Part shown: positions 56,804-64,000 of the stretch, in pieces
Position numbering within the stretch: position 1 is the stretch's first letter
Layout: each line of letters opens with the position of its first letter
Assembly (NCBI RefSeq): GCF_022605725.1
Contig: NC_065558.1
Coordinates: forward strand, 4,960,001-5,024,000
Direction: 5' to 3'
Length of the DNA stretch: 64,000 nucleotides
DNA from: Anthonomus grandis grandis
Taxonomy: Eukaryota > Arthropoda > Insecta > Coleoptera > Curculionidae
The notes under the pieces: generated by a model
Told to the model about the DNA's origin: nothing
Databases searched by the model: none
Seen by the model: the letters and a program-made list of their open reading frames with translations, nothing else
Made by a program: the position numbers and the translations under genes

Positions 56804-57059
56804 CTTAAAAAAAAAGTCGATTCGAAAAACTCAAGAAACGCCGTGAAAAAAACCTCAAAATTCCCTGATGTTTTTAAACTTAAATTTTAGGTTAGGTTAA
56901 GAAATCTTTATTGTCTTCATCCCGTTTGACATGGCCTCCAATAGCACTCGACTTTGCTACGTTGCCACTACATTTCATGTTCGTATGCGAATGAAATTTC
57001 GAATGCTGTTCAAAAATGCACAAATTTATTAAATTCCCAGTGTTGTTAGATAGTTGTCA

Positions 57060-57260
57060 GATTATGAATATCTGATCCACTATTAACCTCTTTGCTCTGA
57101 ATCCATAGTGATAGCCCCAAACTTGTTCGTCCGCATATATGGTGATATACGGCTCAATAGCACATTGGAGAGTATCTTGTATACTGCTTTCAGTATCGAT
57201 TTTCAGTATTCCCTTCGAGCTGATACATCATGATATAGGTTTGTATCCTTTCTTCATCTG
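57060..57260 (-). pseudogene. RTE-like reverse transcriptase fragment
   Basis: Minus-strand frames give AVYKILSNVLLSRISPY and then, after a shift, EQVWGYHYGFRAKRLIVDQI. This is the YKI.SN.LL.R..PY..E..G.YQ.GFR..RST.DQIF pattern of RTE-type RTs. It is short and broken by frameshifts. Confidence 0.55.
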
Positions 57261-57349
57261 CACTATTTTTGTAAATAATTTATTATTGTTTGCTTTGGCA
57301 TTGTTGCTTTTTCCTTTTTATCTCTGCTGCTTTCCTAGTAGATGTCTTT

Positions 57350-57530
57350 AGTAGTTGTGTAAGTTTTTTTTTCGTTATTAAACCACTTGGAAATGTTAAC
57401 TAGGTTTTATTCTGCTTTTATTTCGCAATTTTCCAAGTAGTTCCGGTTTAGATAACGGCAGAGTCATCCGCGAAACATGTTATTTCACTAGAGGAACGCA
57501 GGTAAACTGGAAATCTAGTACCGGTTTCCT
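57350..57530 (-). pseudogene. Non-LTR RT fragment with the catalytic ADD motif
   Basis: The minus strand reads CFADDSAVI, then TGTTWKIAK and ISKWF-type residues. This is the RT catalytic motif and the following helix as in Jockey elements (FADDTAVL...TW). It lies on the wrong side of the fragment at 57060-57260 to be part of the same element. Confidence 0.65.
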
Positions 57531-57599
57531 ATAATTTAATATTCAACGTTTTGTTAATGGTAAGTATAATTGTTTTGATGATGAACTCCTTCATTCCAT

Positions 57600-58440
57600 T
57601 AAACACATTTTGTAAACGTCTTTAAATAGTATACAAAATATCATACTTAAATCGTTGATTAAATATTTGAATTGAATTACTGTGATGTGTTTATTTTTAC
57701 TCAGTCTTTTCAATTAACATCTTCTGAATATTTTAATATTGAAGGTTATAGCACATACTATAATATGGAAGGGATTTAATAGTAATGATGCGCTGATAAT
57801 GTTTTTTGGGGACAAATTGCAAAATAATATAGAAATATTTACAGAGGATATAAATATTGGTTTGAAGGACGTAAATAGCAGTACAGTAAATGATTCTGTT
57901 CCATGTCAAATTGTGGCTTTTTGCTCTATATTAAACTAACAACTAGATATGACTCAGAATCCTGCTTAAATTAATTCTTTTATCAACACCAGCACAACAA
58001 CAAAACAAATAAATTTTTACATATTACATACTTGTGTCATAGATCACTATCCAATTATGGTCAATATATCATAACATAACACTCAAAATTCTCTTTTCAC
58101 AAATAAATAAGATAAATATATTAAAAGAAAAATTAATGTCTTGGAATTATTAACATTAAACTTCATAAACTATGACTGGAGGTTACAGGAATTCAGGACT
58201 CTGACTCTGCTACCATTACTTTTGTTAAAAAATTATGAAGGCGTCTATAGATAGACTTCAGCAGAACCTACAAAAACAAAATATAAAAAGAAACAAGAAT
58301 GATAAGAAAAAAGTATATAAAATCATAAATAATATAACCGGTGGAGCCAAGGGCAAAAAAGCAATATATTGGTTATTAAGAATGAACAAGTCCAACCTTT
58401 TAACGATTTCTTATTTTTGTATGAGACGAGATATATAACT
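57600..58440 (+). pseudogene. Non-LTR endonuclease to pre-RT relic
   Basis: The plus strand reads CDVFIFTQSFQLTSSEYFNI, then EGYSTYYNMEGFNSNDALI (57680-57800), the N-terminus of an AP-endonuclease. A DKLQNNIEIFTEDIN segment follows. A later part (58140-58350) shows the Lys-rich region before the RT with an INNITGG word, as in Jockey/CR1 ORF2. Frames are broken. Confidence 0.6.
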
Positions 58441-58513
58441 GTTTCAACTGATATTTATTTTTATTTAAATTTTCTTGACAAATTAATCAGTGGTGCGATA
58501 ATTTTGTCCAGGA
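58440..58513 (-). repeat. Fragment of the Tc1-type end seen at 13699-13775
   Basis: The 74 bases match the reverse complement of the left end of the element at 13699-14194 with few differences, ending in GATAATTTTGTCCAGG. No other end is nearby, so this is a truncated copy. It sits between two non-LTR fragments. Confidence 0.75.
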
Positions 58514-58530
58514 ATTTATATAAAATCGAC

Positions 58531-58620
58531 GTTCCTTAAGGAAATATAATGGGACCTATTCTTTTCATTACCTATATAAATTCATTACTTGAACTAATTT
58601 TAATATTCATTATGCTATGC
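58531..58620 (+). pseudogene. Non-LTR RT fragment (PQGS region)
   Basis: The plus strand reads DVP, a stop, then GNIMGPILFITYINSLLELI. This is the GVPQGSILGPILFLIYIN motif with Q to stop and S to N changes. It may belong to the relic at 57600-58440 beyond the Tc1 fragment. Confidence 0.65.
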
Positions 58621-60139
58621 ATGCCAGCGTATTTGAATATATTATATATTTGATTCCTTTTGAATATTTAATTAAATAATATTAAAAAATATGCTTTCCT
58701 TGATAAACAGAAAAGAATTTTCTAAAATGTGATTTTCTATAGTATCATTGGAAAGCATTTTTTAAGAGCTTCAAGATGATGTATCATTTGACTATGTATC
58801 TTTCTATTTCAGATTTTAGGGATGTATCTCAGCCTGTCCAAAGGGATCACCCTGTATACACTCTTATGGGCTCCGTATTGGAATTTTAAAATTTTAAACA
58901 GCTCTTTTAATTATCTTTTCGACAGCGACATATTTGCATTTCTAACACGTAATTTTGGTAATAGCTCCGTGAGTGATAGAGAGATAGGTATATAATATTA
59001 TAGGGGTGATCCTAAAGCCTCATTCGAAATACAAGATACCTCATTAAAAATGTAATTAAAAGGGCTATTTAAAACTCCAAATGGTCAATATAGCGCCAAC
59101 AAAGAAAAACAAAGTTGATGATGGGCTCTCTAAAGACAGAACGTCGTATTTTAAATTTAAGGTGTCATCGTATAGGCGAGAAAAAGTGGTTACAATAATT
59201 TATTCATTTAATATTTAATTTTGTTATAGATTTTTAAGTAATATCAAAAAAAAATTAAAATGATTTTGCCAAATTTAAGTTTTTTCGCAAAATTTAGGAA
59301 GTATTTGAATTTTATAATATTTTATTATAAAAGGAAACTATATTGCTCATCTCTTCTCTAATTATACCACCTCTATTGACGTTCTGTATAATCATGATAC
59401 AAGGTCTTTAAATAAAAATTTGTTCTTTTTTTTGTTGTTACTATCTTTTTATAGTTTTAAGTATAGTTGTAACAACTGGTAATTGAGAATTTTCCTGTGT
59501 CGCTTAAAACCTAAAATGTGGCCTATTTTCCATGTTTTATCGAGTTCTATTAACATCCTCACTCAAAACCCTTTACAGATCTCACTACGCTGCATAATTT
59601 TTCAAATATTGAATCACATAACAAAATGAGTTACTTTTTACAAAAAATTATTGATCAAAAAGTTATATTACCATAGGTATTAAGTCTTATGAATTATTTC
59701 AATTGTTCTTTATAATATTTACGTGAAACCTACTTATATCTTAAAATTTGTTCCACATACTTTTTGTATATTAGTTTTTAGTTAATTAAGTAAAATAGGC
59801 TTTTTATTTAAAAACTTGACCCTCTTGAACACAAAATGGAGAAAACATCATATTTGTTGTTGGAATTATAACTTGTATTAAACTTGGTTGGTATTAAAGT
59901 TGGTAATTTTGTAAAAATAGCTATTTATATATATTTTTGTATTCATGTTTGTTTCAAAAACATATTCTGGTAAGTAATTCATTATTTGTTTATAAAAATT
60001 AACTTTTTTGCAAGAAATTTCAACATGCCTCTACCCCTAAAAACATCACTTATCACTTGACCACCTAAGTGACACCACTGTGTTTGTTGTATGTTTAAAA
60101 AAAATAATAAAAACATTGTTGGCAGCATCATCCAATGTC
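58621..60139. other. Unassigned AT-rich stretch
   Basis: GGATCACCCTGTATA near 58838-58852 and TATAGGGGTGATCC near 58998-59011 look like eroded mariner-type ends in inverted orientation but face an ambiguous interior. No gene is seen. Confidence 0.3.
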
Positions 60140-60300
60140 TTAAAAAATTAACCAACACGGCCGCGTAACCGGAGATTCCAGCGTCGTCGAAAGCTTGACT
60201 CAAAGAAGCCAAAAGCCAAGACCACGCAGCTTAGATTTGCCTCTTCGGCAGCAACGGTGAACGACAATCCGATAGTCGACCGGGTACATTCACTACAATT
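60140..60300. promoter_or_regulatory. GC-richer patch
   Basis: About 150 bp of balanced composition, with a minus-strand frame reading SLSQAFDDAGISGYAAVLVN that I cannot assign. It could be a short exon or regulatory DNA. Confidence 0.2.
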
Positions 60301-60546
60301 ATTTAACACAGGATTGCGTTAAATAAAATTCCGTTAAAATAAATTTCCAAATATTCAATCAACACTTAAACGTTTAACTTTTATAAAATAATGTAATCCT
60401 TCTTTGATAAAAAAAACCTTCTTGTTATACGTGAATAACATCAACATAATATTAAATTCATCGACGCGGACATTTTATCCGATATTTATATTTGAAATCG
60501 ACCAAAAATATTAGTGTAAACCAAACAAACTAACGTTTATTTAACT

Positions 60547-60909
60547 ATGGTGTGTTGCTTGGGTATCTGCTATGCTCCAGAAATCGTAAAAAGACTATTA
60601 TTGTTACTGGACAAATGCGACGTTAAAGAGCAAGCACAATCCCAAGGAAAACCTCATTGTGAAGGCAGTTTAACCGATGAAATATACAACAACAAAGAAG
60701 TAAAAAAAAAAACACAAGGAAGATCAAAGAAGTTAATCTCGAATGAATTTAGAGAGCGTGACAATCGGCGGCGTGGCTTTTATTTATCTCTACCTTCTTC
60801 TACCACACACCGAGCCGCGCTATTAATAAAAGCCCTTTTCCATTTTCTAAAAGCCATCACCGATGACGGGGGATCCCATTATCATTTTTCAGAATCCAAT
60901 ACCGTTTAA
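60547..60909 (+). other. Unassigned 120-codon open frame
   Basis: The frame starts MVCCLGICYAPEIVKRLLLL and becomes Lys/Gln-rich and then low in complexity. The N-terminus has three Cys and a Leu-run but no domain I recognise. The right half overlaps a GC-richer island where stops are rare. No TATA box or splice sites stand out. It could be a lineage-specific gene start or chance; I favour chance. Confidence 0.2.
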
Positions 60910-61070
60910 ATTAGTTAATAAATTTACATGCAATTTAGAATTTACACACTTCACACCTGCTTTCTTTGGACCGCGCTCGGCGATGCCGCTAGTTTCAATC
61001 TACGGGGTGACGGTGCATCTTTCGTGCCCTTTTTATCTCACTTCTCGGAGGTGTTAAACCGATCAGCAGA
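60760..61070. promoter_or_regulatory. GC-richer island, candidate conserved noncoding DNA
   Basis: Composition rises clearly. A CACACCTGC E-box/T-box-type word lies near 60952, and TTTATTT and ATTAATAA homeodomain-type words are present. Function is inferred. Confidence 0.3.
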
Positions 61071-62869
61071 GGCGTACATTATCGGGAATTTATTAATTAT
61101 CTCTTAATTATTCTTTATGCTTTTTTTTAACATTTTGTAGAACAAAACCGGATTATAGGAGCAAGGGTTCTAGCCTAGTTCGAATACCTTTGGGTTTGAT
61201 GAAAAAATAATTTATATTTATATTATCGAAATAAATAATAATAAGTATGATTAGCAATAAGTGATTATTCCTTAAACTCTTAAATCCGGAATAGGAATCG
61301 TAAAAACCTGCGAGTGCCATTCAAATATCAAGAATCTTAATGTAAGGTTGCTTATAAAGTTTATATGAAAAACTCAATAAAAATTCTAAAATTTTTAAAT
61401 AATTTCATTAGATTTAACAAAATATTGAAAGTCAGTATAAAACTTCTTTCTATAAGAAACTCATTAAATCTACAAATTCCATAGAAACCCTATGTTCCTT
61501 ACTCAATATTAAAAACCTTAATAACCTCACAATTGTCAATCAAGAATCAAAAATTGGACCTAATGGACTAGGTTAAAAAATTCTACAATCCTTCTAGGGT
61601 TTGTTCCAAAAATCTTTTTAATTCCAACGAAAATCTTTAAAAAATTCAAATATTTTAATTATATTTTACAAAATATTAAAAATTAGTGTAGATTCGTAAT
61701 TTTGGAAAATTAGAGGCTAATTTTATAAGAATCATAGATAATTTTGAATATCCAGGGCTGTGTTTATTATTATATTATTGCAAAAAGTACTTTTCTGGAT
61801 CTGTTTGAAGCATTTGGAGCAAAAATCTTTAAAACTTTTATAAAATTAAATATCTTTGTTGTATTACAATTGCATTGTTGTACACATCATGACGAGTGTC
61901 TTTGAATCCAAAAATCTATTAAATGGTATTAAGAAATTATAAATTTAAAATCGGCAATGAATTTTACTAAGGCTCTAAAAAACATTTAGTTTTACAACAA
62001 GTTTTAAAAAAAATTGACAATTAAAAAGAAATGAGTCTTAATAAGATATAGTTTCAAAAGTTTTACTGATTCGGGTCAAAATATATTCAATTCTAATAAC
62101 CTCCTTTAAAATTTCAAAAATTTTATTATAACTACTTAAGGAAATCCTAAAAATCTTAATACATTTTAATGAGATTTTTTAAAGATCAGTTCAGTAGTAT
62201 GGATTTTTTTAATAATAATTAAAAGGCTAATAAAAAGAGAACGAATTTTGTTAATACTTAAAAATTGAATTTTAATAAAATTTTGACTATTTTAGGATCC
62301 TAAAAAAATTAAAAAAATAATTACAAGGCTTAAAAGTTAAAAAATTCATTTGTTATTAGAACCTTAATAATGAGTTTTACGTCATTAAGTATTTTTTTTA
62401 AATCTTTACGTCATTTAAAAAAAAAATTAATGTCAAATATACAGAATTTAGTTTAGTTTTGTTATTTTTTTTACTAAAATATTAAAAAGATTAACAGATT
62501 TTATTTAATTTAAATAAAAATCCTTAGAATTATAGTGAATAATAGTTTAAAGTTTCTGCAAATTCTAGTGAATTTTCTAAACATTACAAATACCTTTTTT
62601 GCATTTTTTGTTTTAATTCTATTAAAGAAAATTTCTATTAAACTTGCTGAAAATTGATTTACTGAAATCTCAAAAAGGTGAAAATTTGAAATGATTTCAT
62701 TAATAAAATTAAAAAAATACGTGAAATTTTAGTTTTAAATTATAAAATAAGTAAACTTTTAAAAACTAAAAATTTAATTGGAATCAATAAAAGCCCTAAA
62801 ATGTTAAAATAAATTAGTGAGTTAGTAGTGAAACATGAGGTTTATTAAAAATTACAATATCTTTATTGC
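61071..62869. other. Very AT-rich stretch, nothing recognised
   Basis: Poly-A/T words dominate. Repeating CCTAAAAATCTTAATA-like phrases hint at old tandem structure, but I cannot define a unit. Confidence 0.35.
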
Positions 62870-63700
62870 TCCTACATATTAAAAAATAAATTTAAATTTA
62901 AACCTAAAAAAGAATAGTTCCACTGGGATTTTTAAGAATTGAAGAACTTAAAATATTAAAAAAAAAAATGACTTGAAGAGAAATGCCAAATTTATTGAGC
63001 CAAGCTGCCAAAATTATAAAGCCACAAACAAATTTAAAAAATGTTAAAGAAATTCAAGGATGTTCAAATATTTAAATAAAAAAATCCCACTGGCGTCCAA
63101 CAAAATTTCAGAATTCGACAAATCCAAAAAAAAAGTTGGATTTTAGGAACATTTTTAAAGTATATTAAACATATTTTTTTTTTAATATCAAAATTATTTA
63201 ACGCAAGCCATAAATATACTAAAAAAAAATTAGGGATATACAAATACTTTGAATAAAAAAATATTCCACTGTGTTTTACTAAAATTCCAAAAAACCAAAA
63301 CAAAAAATACTGCTTTTAGGCAATATTTTATAATACATCAATTTTTTCTTAAAACCTCAAAATTTAACAAGGAAAGCAGCAAACAAACTTAAAATAATTC
63401 AAAGAAATTCAAGGATGATATCGAAATATTATAACTAAAAAAGAAAATTTCCATTGGAATTTATTAAAATTTAAAAAAAAATCCAAATCTAACGTAAAAA
63501 ACAATAGATAAATAAAAAAAGTCAAAGACATCCAAAGTTATCTAAATATTAAAAAAAAAGAATTTCACTGGGATTCACTAACATTTTAAAATTCGAAGAT
63601 TCAAAAAAAAATAACATTTAAGAAAAATTTTAAAATACATAATTTTTTGTTTAAATAATAAACTTTAACAATTAAAGGAACAAACAAATATGTAAAAGAA
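62870..63700. repeat. Degenerate AT-rich tandem repeat, unit about 170-185 bp
   Basis: A CACTG(G) word after TTC or TCC recurs at 62921, 63088, 63267, 63452 (variant CATTGG) and 63566. It is preceded each time by a TCAAGGATGTTCAAATATTT-like phrase and followed by an AAAATTNNAGAATTCGA-like phrase. Spacings are 167, 179, 185 and 114, the last unit being shortened. Confidence 0.65.
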
Positions 63701-64000
63701 AAAGAAAAGTTTCTCCAATGTTTACTTATCAAATTTTTCATTGCAAAGGTTTGTTAATTTACATAATATGCGTTTATATCAAGCTTAATCTAGGTATAAA
63801 ATAATACTTAAATAAAATCAAGTTAAAAGATTTGAACCGAAAAAGTCATAATGATAGTGTAAAAAATTATCTAAAACGAAACGAGCTGCTCTATTTTTTA
63901 TTTAAATTTATCAAATACTTTTGGTAATTTACTAAATGTTCATCGCTCCCAATTTATTTTCAGCTAAAATATCCATTACACTAAAAAAATAAAAACACCA

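Larger units (their letters stand above)
56190..57035. mobile_element. PIF/Harbinger-type element, internally deleted
   Basis: The left end reads GGCCGTATTTTTGAAACCAT, then TCG...CATTCGCATACGAAAT-like sequence. The right end, inverted, reads GTGCATTTTTGAACAGCATT, then CGAAATTTCATTCGCATACG. The shared words GCATACGA and ATTTTTGAA at matching distances identify terminal inverted repeats. Inside are a transposase start on the plus strand and a Myb/SANT-like ORF on the minus strand, the two-gene layout of PIF/Harbinger elements. The exact outer borders and the 3-bp target duplication are uncertain. Confidence 0.7.

Noticed and set aside
58838..59011. Small mariner-type MITE between facing end-like words
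   Set aside because: The two words are similar but face a stretch without further inverted similarity. The support is too weak.

Overview
The window is eukaryotic nuclear DNA, almost certainly from an insect. It is AT-rich, has no operons, and is filled with decayed insect-type transposable elements: Jockey/CR1-like and RTE-like non-LTR elements, a BEL/Pao LTR element, Tc1, mariner and PIF/Harbinger. It also holds a large satellite array. The order cannot be fixed from sequence alone; a beetle would fit, but that is a guess.

Only one convincing cellular gene is visible. It is a short intronless gene at 17671-18000 for a THEG-repeat (sperm microtubule-associated type) protein, with its own TATA box, initiator and poly(A) signal.

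Layout. 1-4435: a non-LTR reverse-transcriptase relic split by a mariner with terminal repeats of about 300 bp. 4436-13080: a GC-richer patch, a hairpin, a second mariner copy and several RT or endonuclease fragments. 13474-16525: a pair of inverted repeats around a decayed Tc1 and a nearly intact Tc1 with IR/DR ends. 17500-18060: the THEG-like gene. 18850-24237: a satellite of about 14.7 copies of a 366-bp monomer, with a duplicated 729-bp dimer. 26155-27880: a BEL/Pao pol relic. 28059-28634: a foldback element with hammerhead-ribozyme-like motifs in both arms. 29045-31820: non-LTR relics. 32400-34030, 37740-38215, 47230-47490 and 49420-51060: tracts built from a short recurring word, CAACTGCCTGG and its complement, often as hairpins and once as a 170-bp tandem array. 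35265-35960: a Tc1 relic. 40856-41723: a mariner nested inside another inverted-repeat element. 41930-45240: non-LTR and mariner relics. 49074-49315: a second foldback with a related ribozyme-like core. 56190-57035: a PIF/Harbinger relic with convergent transposase and Myb-like ORFs. 57060-58620: mixed RT and endonuclease fragments. 62870-63700: an AT-rich tandem repeat.

Between these lie about ten GC-richer islands (for example 4640-5860, 25150-25640, 40030-40340, 52010-52480, 55690-56050 and 60760-61070). They have no sustained coding signal. They look like candidate conserved regulatory DNA in a gene-poor region, but this is inference and needs comparative data.
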